DNA from: Takakia lepidozioides
Lineage: Eukaryota > Streptophyta > Takakiopsida > Takakiales > Takakiaceae
DNA length: 64,000 nucleotides
Reading direction: 5' to 3'
NCBI GenBank assembly: GCA_030704615.1
Contig: CM060731.1
Coordinates: forward strand, 21,824,001 to 21,888,000
Made by a program: the position numbers and the translations under genes. Positions 44,232 through 57,863 of the stretch are shown in pieces (positions within the stretch are counted from its first letter, which is position 1; each line of letters begins with the position of its first letter). The notes beneath the pieces were generated by a model. That model saw only the letters and a list, made by a program, of their open reading frames with translations. It made no database searches and was not told the DNA's origin.

Positions 44232-45055
44232 GACTTAAGATGATCTTATAACCTTGTACGGATAAAAGAAGGAGACGAATGGAAAACAGCTTTTCGAATA
44301 AGGTAGTCGTTCTCGCAAATTTTCCGCTGCAGAGATCAATTATAAAATCCATGACAAAGAACTTCTAACGATCATCGATCCTTTTGAGGAGTGACGTCAT
44401 CTATTGGAGGGAACTAAACATCAGGTCACTGTCTACACCGATCACAGAACCTCGAATATTTTATGAGTGCTCGTGTTTTGAATCGACGTCAAACCAGATG
44501 GGGTATGTCACTAGTAAGGTTTGATTTTGTTATTACCTATCGCCCCGGACATCTTTAAGGGAAACAACTTTCGACCAACAGAAATCCATCATCTTGAAAC
44601 CAACAAATCTCCAGTTGAATATGCTATCCATGTCCACCTATGATGACGCAGAGATCATAAAGGAGATTCAGGAAGCACTGAAGAACGACCAATTTGCTAA
44701 AACATTACGAAGTCAACTGAATCAACCTCAAGACCACCCACATGTTACAAACGATTTCGAATTCAAAGATGATTTACTTTACTTCAAAGGACTTCTTTAC
44801 ATACCTCCAGGACCGATACGACTTCGAATTCTTCAAACAGGTCATGATCTTCCGGCTGCAGGACATTTCGGCTTCAACAAAACAATGGAATTGATATCCA
44901 GGGACTATTGGTGGCTGTAGATGTGGAAACTCGTGAAAGAATTTATAAAATCTTGCGACACGTGTGCTGGAGCGAGGGGCCACGACATCGACCTTACGGC
45001 CTTCTTCAACCATTACCCATTCCTAAGGGTCCATGGTCGTCTGTGTCTATGGACG
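44232..45055 (+). pseudogene. Element A copy 2 RNase H and integrase remnant
   Basis: Matches copy 1 from the KIDLR-like block (TTGACTTAAGATGA) to IKEGDEWKT. It then jumps to the RNase H end ([16 protein letters not shown].., [12 protein letters not shown]) and the integrase zinc-finger region (44594-45050: IRLRILQTGHDLPAAGHFGFNKTMELISRDYWW, SCDTCAGARG). Stops and indels throughout. Confidence 0.75.
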
Positions 45056-46102
45056 AGGAAGTACGCGTCGCATTGTGGCCCATCGTCTCAAGAGCGGCGG
45101 CATGATGATGAAAATCGTGAAAGTTGGAACGGCTAGTCTGGTAGATGGGTAAGTGACAGCTCCAATGTATCTGGTTCCTGTAACTCCATGTTGTCAATAC
45201 AAGATGCAAGAGTGCTGAAAGTGTAGCTATATATACTGATGAGTGGTGCTCCTCCCTCCTTAGCGTGTATCAGGTACACTGAATGTGGAGTCTTCACCTT
45301 GAAGCTAACTTGACTGACATCATCGTAATAACGTTTTATTAGAGTTCATACTCTTGGAGCATAACAATTATCCAGGTTTGACTGTACATATAAGTCCTCA
45401 TATGCAAAGCTTACCAGACATTGCGCTGTCAATGCAGACACATGGTGCCCTCCATTTTTTGCTCATTATTTTGGACCAAGAACGAGTAAAAAACGAGTCA
45501 TGTCAATAAAAATAAGGGTCCCAAATTCTGGCCGGGGCTATTCCTAAAGGTTGATCCCAAGTTTCCTTAAAAAAAATAAAATAAAAAATGTTGAAAAGAA
45601 ATGATGAAACGGCCAATGGGGAGGGAGGGCACCCCGTGCAGTGAGGCCACGTGGGAGAGGGTAGCACAGAAGTAGGAAGGCGGTCCCTGCTTCTAGCTCT
45701 AGAGCTTTGTAGAAGTGGGATAGGCAGTGGCTCCAAGACCCCTAGAAACATCGTAGTTGTGGCTGTAGGAGTGGCAAATGGGGTGGAATAATACTAATAT
45801 TTAATATTTGACACCTCCTCAAGGAAGCATAAACTTTGGAGTCTCTTCACCCAGAAAGGTTACTGCCTTCATTTAGGAAGGTGGACACCTTCAGTGTTGG
45901 CCGGGTATTACATTTTGGGCATATTGAAGGGTCTGGGTAAAGCAACTTCATTTAAAGTGGTATGGATGCGGTTATATATAATGTAGTGTTTTTATTTTTT
46001 ATTTTTATTTATTTTTTAAATTTAAGCCATGTTTACTTTATTAAAGTAAGGAAAAAATAACCTTACAGATAGCCATACGGCGGAATAAGGAGGTAAGTAC
46101 CA
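45056..46102. other. Noncoding stretch
   Basis: No gene seen. There is a GAGGGAGGGC-type G-rich patch near 45620, and an AT-rich run at 45990-46030. Confidence 0.35.
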
Positions 46103-47050
46103 GTGTTGGGCGGTTACCCGCCGAGACCCAGGTTAACCGCCGGTTCAGGTTCAGGTTAACCGGAACCGGGCCCATTCTTGCATAACCTGATCCGGAACCG
46201 GAACCTGCCAATGGGGATCGGCGCAGAACCGGCGGTTCCTGCTGGGTGTGAGAACCGGAGAACTGGGGCGCATGGGATAAAAACGGGTTCCGGTTCTTGA
46301 ACCCTTGGTGGGCCCTTGCATAACATGGCATAACACTGGAGAGCTGGTGGCCCAGGGCAAAACTTCCTTAATGCTCTCAAGCTCCTGAGATTCTGGGTTC
46401 AATGCTTGAAGGCCATGAGATTCTATGTTCAATGCTTCAGCGCCATGAGATCTTGGGTTCAGACACGAAGTAGAGATTCGACAGGAAAGTCGTTTCGATT
46501 CAATAAATTTGTACTAAATCGAGAGTAAAAGAGAGACACAGGATATGTCACTTACCTAGCACGAAGCACTCTACGAGGGTATACCATGTATAATTTTTCG
46601 GAAAAACTTGTTACGATAATATCTTTTTACGATTACCCAGTCAAAATACCAAAAAACCCCATTCACAATCTCCAGCTCCATGATATCTTGGCTAAGTTCA
46701 TTAATAAAATGTTTGAAGATGCCAATACTTTGCCAGATAATTGAATAGTACTTTCAACCCATAAAATTTTACCCATTTTTCTACCAGTTTGTTTAGAATA
46801 TTTTTGTTTGTTTTTTTGTGTTAGTGAAAACTAACAAAATCGTTGGATTCTAGTTCAAATATGTGAATACATTGCTATTTAATCTACCGGACTGATAAAA
46901 TATTTTAAATCTAATTAAATTAAACAAATGTATTTTAAAAATAGAACCGGAACCGATGTTTTTTATCAGCAACTAACCGGTAACCGGAACCGCCCCCATG
47001 TTTAAAAGTTGGATCCAAAACCGGACCAGAACCGGCTCAATAAAAAAAAA
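46103..47050. mobile_element. AACCGG-rich element, possibly a nonautonomous hAT-like transposon
   Basis: Dense GGTTAACCGG/GGAACCGG motifs in both orientations at 46103-46260 and 46945-47050 around an AT-rich, noncoding middle. The left edge begins CAGTGTTGGGCGGTTACCC. The right edge has GGTAACCGGAACCGCCCCCATG, a partial inverted match to it. Subterminal repeat clusters and a CAGTG-type end fit hAT elements, but I cannot find an 8-bp target duplication, so the class and borders are tentative. Confidence 0.35.
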
Positions 47051-47429
47051 CCGTCAACTCCGTGACCAAAACCCCAGGGACCTTGTTTTTTAATCTATCC
47101 ATGAAGAATAAATTGAACACCTCCCACAACAATTGGTTGCTGCAGATATAACCAGAGCCAAAACAGCTCTTAAAACTAATCTGAAAATAACCAAGTCTGA
47201 GAAGGAATCAGAGCAGCAAGGAAGAGGACCTGCCTACAAGAGCAGGGTGAACATGGAAGAAGGAAAACTAACATACGAGCATCTAGCTAGTCAAACAAGC
47301 TACATACTACCCCTTTTGCGCTTCGGAGCATCAAAGGATAGCTGAGCCTTTGATTTGCCTTTCCTAGAGATGCGCTTGTGCCTCCAATTGATCTCGGAGT
47401 CATCAGCTTCCAAGGGAGATTGTTTCAGA

Positions 47430-47950
47430 TTAAAATTGTTGCCAGCATGTTGGGAAGCTGTCTGTCCATACCACCCGAGAGTCTAAAACTCTTCTATCAA
47501 AGATGCCAAATTTTCCCCATGAGTTGTCGAATGAGGTAAGCAGCTTGTTCCTCCTTGATTCACTACACTTGGGAAGAGCTATGACAATGACATACCACGC
47601 TTTGCGAGCCTTAGACACTAGTTCTGAATGAGTCCAATGCAACAATCTCTACAAACATGGACTCACATTCTGGAATACAATTGTACATCTCATCTTCCAC
47701 AAATTCCATAAAATGATCCCTCTTAACGACTCCCACACATGACAAGAGCAGAAGGTACTTCCCTCTTTAACATTCAGCAAAAGAGTAGAAGGACAGTAAG
47801 CAAGATTGGGGTTCCAAAAGGAGTTGAGAGAAAAAGCTTTCCTCCACACCGCCTGAGCGAAGGGGCATTCACTCTTTCAGGAGATTGCAGATTGCAAGAA
47901 GCACAAGTGATAGAAGAGGTCTTTCCAGACCAACTTCCAGGGTATTAGAG
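47430..47950 (-). pseudogene. LINE C-terminal remnant (zf-RVT-like)
   Basis: On the minus strand two adjoining frames read SCHVWESLRGIILWNLWKMRC and then LLHWTHSELVSKARKAWY, the usual end of plant LINE reverse transcriptase ORFs (W..LRG..LWNLWK.R..-type). A stop separates them. Nothing else of the element is recognised nearby. Confidence 0.45.
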
Positions 47951-49372
47951 GGCCCGGCAGATGAGACCATTTGCCGCTCCATTTGCGATCAAAGTTTCTC
48001 CCGAGTAACAGCAGCGAGTATCCTAATTTAACTACTCCGTGTTTTGAAAATTAAGTCGGTTTATATAACCACGCAAGCAAACAATTGAAAGTCCCAAATC
48101 TTGGCAAGGGTTATGTTTGAGGGTCCAAAGGTGGGAGCACCCAATGGAGGGCTAGCATTGGGGTGGGAGAAGGGTTTTGTTTTGGGTAGCTCACATGTAC
48201 AGGTAGCAAGTGTGGGAGTGGTGGGGGGGGGGGGTGGCGCCAGCCTTCTGGAAGGGTCGACATCCTGGGTGTGGGCTGATCGTAGAATATGCCCGGACGG
48301 ATATGTCAAATGAAAGAATATGCTTACGCCGATCCACTGGAGATGGATCAAGAGTGGATGTGTGTCGGACGCACATTCGTCACCCTCACGCGTTACACTC
48401 GAGAATCCACTCCAGACCAGCGCGCACAACACGATATCCTCGTTCTTTCCTGCACCACTCCATGCACCCCCTCACCCTCTCCCTCTTTATGAGCCACCCT
48501 TCCTGCTTACAACCTTCATCACCTCCTCATCATCTGCCCCTGCGCATGCATCGTTTCAGTTTCGAGCCCCAGCTCGCGGGTACGTAGCAAGCACCCAAAC
48601 ATCGAGTCGAGGTTTCACCCTGGTCATCTTGAAAAACATGATAAGCAAACTATTGTTCCTGGAGAATCGTCTCTTGCAAATGATCACAGACCGCTTCTGA
48701 TTCATTAAAACGTACTTGAACCCAGTACTGCTTCTCACATCTCGATTTATGAAAGGAATTGGAAAGTTCATCTTCTGAAAGTTGGTTCTTTGCGTCTAAG
48801 CTTTTACCACGAGAATTGACAAGAAATTTTTTAGCGACACACGAGTACAAAAGCTTGAGTGATGTAGTACAACCCTGGAACTGGTATTTAGCGATCTGCA
48901 GGTTCAGAACACAAAACAAATTGCACAAAAAGCTGCCCAAGTCCAAGAGTTTACTCATAAAACGCACCAGTTGGCGTTATGTTTCTTGAAGTATATAAGT
49001 CCAAATATAATTAGAAAGGGAGACCTAAGTACTTCTGCATATTCCTGAAGTAGCTGCGATCTTTTATTTTTCTCTCAAACACTGTAATTACAGGGACATC
49101 AAAGGATCTTCGGTCGGCAGCATTCCCTTGTACTGAACGAGACACGCGGGGAGACAACGCACTGAGCAGCTTATGGCGCCAGTTCTGATGCTGAAGCTGC
49201 AATACGCACAGGCTAACAATCAGTGGCTGTTGCTAACTCCTTGTACAAGACATGCAATCTCTCTTAACGTTCAGTTCAGGCAGTAAAGCTTGAGTAATTT
49301 GTGCAGGGGGGTGGAAACATCAATACAAATCAAGTTCAAGGTACGTTGCAGAGCTCATGAATGCGCTTCAAA
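47951..49372. other. Noncoding stretch before the S1-like gene
   Basis: No supported gene. A 12-G run lies at 48223-48234. The part next to 49372 may hold a 3' exon or 3' UTR of the S1-like gene, on the minus strand. Confidence 0.4.
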
Positions 49373-49891
49373 TCATAACCAACTTCGGATAAGAGCAGAT
49401 CTGCCACATGATATAGTGTGCAAACAAAAGGTATTAGATGAGTACAAACCTGTCCAGGGAACCCACGGCCAAATGTACTTGGCGGGGCCAGCGTCCAGCT
49501 GTTCTCGATAGAATCCATCGGGTTTCACCCACCAAACGCACTGCCTACATGGCAGAGTGTAAAACCCCCATGGTCCCCTCCACACAGTGAATTTTGCATA
49601 ATGGTTGACCCACATGAACTCACACCAGAATCGTGTGGTACCAAATAAGTTCATGCGAAACTTAAAGTGGAAGTTCTGCCCAGGGTACAGCGGGCTGGTT
49701 CCAAGGTCGTTCTCCTTGGACCAGCAGTGAAGAATAACTGGTTCATCTGCGTTCATGAAGCTGAAGATGTCCACTGACATGACTTCTGTAACATCCCATG
49801 CCTGGCCAGGCATTGCGATCATCGCAACCAGAATGAGGGAAAAGGCCAATATCGAGGTGAACTTGCTCATCTTGTGGTGGTGCCGTGCCAT
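49373..49891 (-). CDS. S1 self-incompatibility-like small secreted protein
   Basis: Plant self-incompatibility S1 (SPH) family: small secreted cysteine-containing proteins, ligands in poppy pollen rejection, of mostly unknown role elsewhere. It starts at the ATG whose first base is 49891; an inner Met (MSKF, 49870) would also serve. The signal peptide is clear (SILAFSLILVAMIAMPGQA). The mature part shows the family pattern: VILHCWSKENDLG, LYPGQNFHFKFRMNLFGTTRFWCEF, then CRQCVWWVKPDGFY. Read straight through it is 172 aa. A splice donor (CAG/GTTTGT) at 49450/49449 suggests the last ~25 codons may be intron, giving a ~147-aa first exon closer to the family length. I could not find the next exon. 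Confidence 0.8.
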   Translation of the reverse strand: MARHHHKMSKFTSILAFSLILVAMIAMPGQAWDVTEVMSVDIFSFMNADEPVILHCWSKENDLGTSPLYPGQNFHFKFRMNLFGTTRFWCEFMWVNHYAKFTVWRGPWGFYTLPCRQCVWWVKPDGFYREQLDAGPAKYIWPWVPWTGLYSSNTFCLHTISCGRSALIRSWL

Positions 49892-52099
49892 GACTCCTTC
49901 TGTCCTGCGGGACGAAAGAATGTTAAATTGGTTGTGAGAATCCACTCCAAGGCATGGAATCAAGATCGAGGAGGCCCAACTGAGTTTCGCACAAGATTAA
50001 TTAAGAAGAGGTTTGCAATTTCATGCAGTTGCTCACCCATCGGTTGCTGCTGTGTTAGAAATAACTTCTGAGTTAACATTGACAATGGCCCAACGAGGGA
50101 AAGAAGGTTAGCAATTGGCTTCTTTGAACTCTGCCTCGCTTATCCTGCATGTTATATTCAAGACTACGCCGTAGAGAGTGAGGAAAGCCGGAAATTCCAG
50201 GAAGAAAGACCCAATGAGAAGTCACCTGACCCTTGCAAAGAAAACCTGCTCAACAGGAGGGAGGACTGAAGGATGCTCAGGAACTGCAGCAGAGGCAGGC
50301 CAGCTGCCGCGACCGATCGAGAACAGGGGTAAGGCAGACTTATATAAAACGATCCGTCAGGCGTGGAAGCGGAGATGCTAGATCCTGAATGAAATATCTC
50401 TTCTGGGAGAATATACTTGGACGGAATATAGTTTGGAGAGCATATCGGGCTGCTTGGGCGCAAAGATCGCTCTCGAGACCAAGACACTTACCAACCGGTC
50501 CGGATATCACTCTCCAGCACACACGACTCACTCCTGGACATATTCTAGAGCTGACACACCCTCCTGGAAAGTAATTTACAATGAAAGCTACCAAAGACCA
50601 CTTTGGTGCCAAAAGTAAGATTTCACCTGGTGTCAAGCAGCAGAATGTAGGGGAGGAAAGAATTGTTGCCAACAGATGTTGCAAACCTAGTTTTGTTGGA
50701 CAAAGTTTTGGCCAGCAGGATGTTTGTGGACAAACTAGAAATTTGCCAGTGTCTGGGTTGGCCATGTGGGATACTTGCGCCAATTGACATTACATCATTA
50801 ATTCAATCAATTGACGTTTAGCAAATGCCCATGGCGATCTGGGTGAATATTACAAGAGAAAGCCATTCTCCATTTTCACTACACTGACAATCCTCAGTAG
50901 CTCTAAGTAGCTCGAAACACCATGACAGGATGTGCTCTTGAAAGTGCAGTCACAGCCTTTGGTTGCAACTGTAACACAGATTGTGCAGGCTTGTGGTACA
51001 AAAAGGCCCCTCCATCATCACTGTGTCTTCTTGACTGGTACAAAGCCCTCGGAGTCCATTATGCATTGCCCACAATGAATATGTGGTCGACAAGTATAAC
51101 TGTTGGTCATTACAAACCTTTCACACAGCAACCCCCTCCCTTACATTACTCACCGTGCCCTCCCCACACTTGAGCAAGGGAAGCTACACAGCCACTCTGG
51201 ATCCCATATTGAGGGCGACAGACAATTACACATGAAGTATCAAACATGAGAGGGGGGCTTCCTATTCCTTAATCTCTGTCATAATGCCTTGAGCTGCATG
51301 CCCATTTTCCTGGCAGGAGTTCATGGATGGATACTCACACCTCTAATAATCCCATGTGGCTCTGAATATCCATGCCAAAAGTGAGGAATGGCAGCAAAGG
51401 CTCCGTCCTGCCATGAAGTTGAACCCATGATGTTGGTAGTATGCTGGTAGTGATGACCTTGATGCCATGCTATCTCCCAAAATTCCATGTCGAGACCCAG
51501 TACATCTAGAGTGGGGAAATCCACAGTGCCCACCATACAGAATCCCTGGCTCCATTTACTTGCCTTGCACACTCGACAGTCTTTGCTAGCTTCACAGCAT
51601 CAGATCCAGCAGTAAAGGCAGACAAAGTGGAAGAGTGTCCACACATCAGCACACCCAGATCTTCGACAGTTCCAAGAATATTTGCAACAAAAGCTGACAA
51701 CCTTCTTACTGCATGGATTCAGAGCACACTCATATGAATTTGAAGCAGTGTCCAGGTTCTCAACTCAGATTTTGGTGGAAAATGTCCCATGATAATGCAA
51801 AAATAGGGAGTTTAATAACTCCAACCCAATAAGGGTTCAGGGTAGAATCTGTACCTTAACCATCATGAACATACAACCAAATCAGAGAACAAATTCCTCT
51901 AGATAACAGACTTGCATGGATTTGGCCTGCTTCAAAACAAATGCACACTGAAACCTTGCCTTCAGGATTCAGGGTTACCACTTCCAAATGCCGTTCCTAT
52001 CTTCATGAGGGCAGACTTGCAAGGGAAGTGAACTGTTTGCCTCTTGAGAATCTTGCCACACAGTTCATAAACAAGAAAGTATCGATCCAGGTGATCCAA
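49892..52099. other. S1-like promoter side and VIK 3' flank
   Basis: Between two minus-strand genes. The right part (about 51800-52099) should be the VIK 3' UTR. The left part holds the S1-like leader and promoter. Short open frames on both strands (for example 50340-50783 minus) show no family resemblance. Confidence 0.45.
50340..50347 (-). promoter_or_regulatory. Candidate TATA box for the S1-like gene
   Basis: TTATATAA, reading TTTTATATAAG on the minus strand, about 450 bp upstream of the S1-like ATG. It would give a ~420-nt leader unless a 5' UTR intron is present. It is the only clear TATA in this gap. Confidence 0.35.
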
Positions 52100-53341
52100 T
52101 CACTTTCCATTTCGCCTAAGATGCAGCAGATCACGAAGATGAATGCGGTCTTGTGGCAAGCCCTCCTGGATGCTCTCCAGTTGTTGAACAATTTCCTCAA
52201 ATCGAGGACGTTTATCCGGATATTCTGACCAGCACTTATTGATCAACTCTTTCATGCCGGAAGGATAGGTCTTTGCCCGTAACACTGGTCGAAGATTTTC
52301 CCTTGCCACAACCTGGGCAGCTTCATAGGCGCCCATATCATCAAAAGGAGCAGTGCCCTCAATCATTTCATACAGAATCATGGCGAAGGAGAAGACATCC
52401 ACACTAGTATCGTAGGGTGCATGCTCAAACACCTCGGGGGCCATATATCGGTAGCTGCCGGTTTCTCCAGTCAGCTTGTAAACTTCGTGCAAATGCTTCA
52501 CCTTGATGAGCTTGCTCAGCCCAAAATCGGCCACCTTCAACTCCATAGATTCATCAAATATTAAATTTCGAGGTTTGAGATCACGATGAATGATGACATT
52601 GGGCCCACTGTGTAAGTAGGTCATCCCTCTGGCCATGTCAAGGGCAAATTTCACTGCGTCCGAGGCTGGCAAAGCTTCTTTCCTTTTAAGAAGGTCATGC
52701 AAATCTCCCGATGCAAGATACTCAGTGACCAACATCATTGGTTGGCGCTCAGTAACCGCTCCAAGAAACTGGACAATGTTAGGATGCCTCACCTTCACCA
52801 ACAATTCCACTTCATGCCTGAAGTCTTTGACCACCGCTCGATCCGTTGAAAGAGATGGCCGAATGGTCTTCACTGCGACCGGTGTGCCTCGCCATGTCGC
52901 CTTCCTTATTTCTCCAAAGGACCCCTTTCCAATGAGAAGGCTATCATTCAGATCTACCTCTGAGGGGTCGATCTCCCAGTCACACTTCTGTGGCAGGGGC
53001 GGAGCGACCGCCACCACATCGCAATGGTTGCCACTGCCTCCAATCAATAGGGCTCCATTCTTTCTGAGCAGCTTGCTCATCTCCTGAAAACCAGCGCCTT
53101 CGGCATCGGCCAGTGGTGAATTGCCCCACCTGTCCTGGGCATTAAGCAAGCACCCATTGGCAACTAAGATCTTAGCAGAGGCAAGGCAGTTGTTGCTAGC
53201 GGCGACATGCAGCGGGGTGCGGTAATCGTAATCGGGAGCATTCACCAAGCTTCTGTCATCTTTCAGCAGCTTCCTGAGATCACCCACTTCCTCATTTCTC
53301 ACAGCCCAGTGCACCTTTGACACCTGGGCTCTGTCCGCCAT
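52100..53341 (-). CDS. VIK: VIK-type ankyrin repeat / Raf-like protein kinase, intronless
   Basis: 413-aa soluble Ser/Thr kinase of the plant integrin-linked-kinase/Raf-like C group. The nearest relative I recognise is VH1-interacting kinase (VIK), linked to brassinosteroid/auxin signalling and vacuolar sugar transport in Arabidopsis. Residues ~7-100 are ankyrin repeats (YDYRTPLHVAASNN, NAQDRWGNSPLADAEG). The linker KCDWEIDPSEVDLN is typical of VIK. The kinase domain (~133-395) has all key motifs: GKGSFGEI, VAVK, HRDLKPRN, ADFGLSK, GSYRYMAPEVF, DVFSFAMILYEM. The start is the ATG at 53341 (MADRAQ). The frame stays open upstream with another ATG (MLPSVKL, ending 49 codons earlier), but that part lacks family similarity. 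One uninterrupted exon is unusual next to multi-exon neighbours. Confidence 0.93.
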   Translation of the reverse strand: MADRAQVSKVHWAVRNEEVGDLRKLLKDDRSLVNAPDYDYRTPLHVAASNNCLASAKILVANGCLLNAQDRWGNSPLADAEGAGFQEMSKLLRKNGALLIGGSGNHCDVVAVAPPLPQKCDWEIDPSEVDLNDSLLIGKGSFGEIRKATWRGTPVAVKTIRPSLSTDRAVVKDFRHEVELLVKVRHPNIVQFLGAVTERQPMMLVTEYLASGDLHDLLKRKEALPASDAVKFALDMARGMTYLHSGPNVIIHRDLKPRNLIFDESMELKVADFGLSKLIKVKHLHEVYKLTGETGSYRYMAPEVFEHAPYDTSVDVFSFAMILYEMIEGTAPFDDMGAYEAAQVVARENLRPVLRAKTYPSGMKELINKCWSEYPDKRPRFEEIVQQLESIQEGLPQDRIHLRDLLHLRRNGK

Positions 53342-53802
53342 AGTTCCTAACCTCGTCACTGCCGTGTGGCCCGTGTTATCCTTGGAGACTTTCCCGAATC
53401 CCAGGCCACACCAGTCAAGTCCACCGTAAACAACCTCTCCTAACCACCCAGACGAGAGCTTTACACTTGGGAGCATTTTGATCCTACCGACCTTTTCAAG
53501 TGAGATATAAACGTACGTTCTTAGAAACGTACATGGCGAGTATACGTCCACATATTGTGTGGCCAGGTTTCCTTTGAATCGCACCGCTTCCAAGGCACTT
53601 TTGAGAAAGAGAAGAGGAGGGGAGGGTATCTCATACTATTTTGTGAGCTATGCGGAGAACATACAGGAAGGGGGAGGAGACGCAACTGAAAAGAGAGGAG
53701 TGTGCATGTGGGTTCTGCATTTTGAGCACCAGACATAGAGCGATTGAGAGAGTTTGATGGTTGTGAATGGTGAAGAAACAAAGAGAGCCAGCCACGGTAA
53801 GG
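53342..53802. promoter_or_regulatory. Divergent promoter between VIK and MDP1
   Basis: 461 bp between two outward-reading start codons, so it must hold both promoters and 5' leaders. It contains the palindrome ACGTACGT (53511-53518) and a second ACGTAC (53527-53532), bZIP-type ACGT cores in plants. Beside the palindrome is an ATATAAAC/GTTTATAT motif (53504-53511) that could serve as TATA for the minus-strand gene. The assignment of motifs to genes is inference. Confidence 0.55.
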
Positions 53803-56394
<2,592 letters not shown>

Positions 56395-57594
56395 TTTTTC
56401 CCAAACGGATACAACATTGATAACCTCTCCCAAAGGTTATGATCATTGTTTCAAACATTCCTGATACAAAAGAGATCTAGAGAGAAGAGAGAATTTTATC
56501 TTGTGCACAAGCCTGAGGGCCCATGGAAACCAAAAACCAACCTGAATCAGGTCAAAATGCCTCATGCACTGAAGCTCCTAGGGGAGAAGAGAGAGAGAGG
56601 GAGAGAGAGATTCACGGAGTGGCTACTAGTTTAGCCTTCCTGATTGAAGAGCCACACCCTAAATGTATACTACACGAAGAGGTGGCTGTTGTGTACCTAA
56701 GGCGAGTAGGAGTTCTCGTTACATTAAGCATGCGTAGGTGTATTTCACTGCCTTCCTAGTTCATTATTGAGTTGATTTCAATAGGCATAAGCTGCACATT
56801 GTTTCTGCTGTCAATTCCAATGCAGCATTGTGATCAAAATGTGTGGATCACACATCCAACTTCATTAGGTTATTCATTGTTTCAGTTTATGGCTGTATTC
56901 ACTTTTGCATCAGTAGAAAAATGGCATGCCAAGGGGGAGAAGTTATATTTCTGATGGACATATGTCCTTCAAGAGGGCACTAATCAGCACTACTAACAAC
57001 CATGTTATTTAGTTTTCTCCAACTTTTACATTCAGACTACAACTCCAGGATTAGTGTATGCCAATCATATTTTTGGAATGTATTGAATATTGAACGACTC
57101 GGTAACTGTTTCTTTGCGGTCTGTGAAATGATGAGATACATATAGCACATGATTTGGCTTCCATGTGAGCTATTCCTTTGGCCCTGATGAAAAAGCAAGA
57201 TGTTGTACAACAATAAAAGCATCATCTATATACTTTGGATGCTCCAGATTCAAGCCACCCAGACTCACCCTTGAGTGTATGCAAAGCAGAGAAAATGAAG
57301 TTTGTCGTCTTCTCTTCACCATGTCTTCAGTTCCATACATCAGTGTCCCCCTGGATCACTCTACCACTTCACTCCTGCAGCCCAGCAACTCACTTGTGAC
57401 CTTGAATGTGTACAGACAAGAAAAAGGAATTATGAATCACATTGTGAATTACAAAAACCCATGTGGTCTGGGGCTCAAATCCTGGATACTGCATTACCCC
57501 CAGCTAGATTTTCCCTTTTTCTACAAAACCAACAGTACCGAAGCAAAAGAAAAGCTCGGCTGAGCTGAGGACCTTGCTCCTTCTGTTTGAGAAG

Positions 57595-57642
<48 letters not shown>

Positions 57643-57863
57643 AGGGTTTAGTAGAGAGTTAGAGCGTGCGAGGATAAGCGAGGAAGGCGCGTGGGCCAAT
57701 GAGCACCCGTCATCCCTGACCCGCCGCCCTCAGCCCTAGCCGCTGAGAGAGAGAGAGGGGGGGAAACAGAGAAAGTGGTGTGCGATTGGGAGGGGCTTTG
57801 GGGCGGATCCGGTGGGGTTCGTTTACTGGGGTTTATCTAAGAAGCTGTTGGAAGCTAGTGTTG
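56395..57863. other. Intergenic, MDP1 3' flank and promoter of the repeat gene
   Basis: No gene supported. A GAGAGAGAGGGAGAGAG patch lies at about 56590-56615 and a pure (GA)n at 57597-57638. From about 57640 the sequence is GC-rich with GAGAGAGAGAGGGGGG near 57745, as expected for a plant 5' leader. Confidence 0.5.
57597..57638 (+). repeat. (GA)21 microsatellite upstream of the repeat gene
   Basis: 42 nt of uninterrupted AG/GA, about 225 bp before the chosen start codon, probably in the promoter or 5' UTR. A matching (CT)19 lies just inside intron 1. Confidence 0.95.

Larger units (their letters stand above)
41950..45055 (+). mobile_element. Element A copy 2: rearranged, 3'-truncated chromovirus
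   Basis: Same family as 14556-18890. It has a 5' LTR (to 42386), primer site, gag (42450-43440, +), then protease and the RT start inverted on the minus strand (about 43445-44230), then a short RT remnant, RNase H and integrase again on + (44235-45050). The middle of RT is missing, and similarity to copy 1 stops at the integrase VSMD block (about 45053). No 3' LTR. Confidence 0.85.

Noticed and set aside
50340-50783. 147-codon minus-strand ORF
   Set aside because: No recognisable domain, no support from splice sites, and it overlaps the likely S1-like promoter.
53342-53593. N-terminal extension of VIK to an upstream in-frame start
   Set aside because: The extra ~80 codons have no similarity to VIK and lie in the divergent promoter; MADRAQ directly before the ankyrin part is the natural start.
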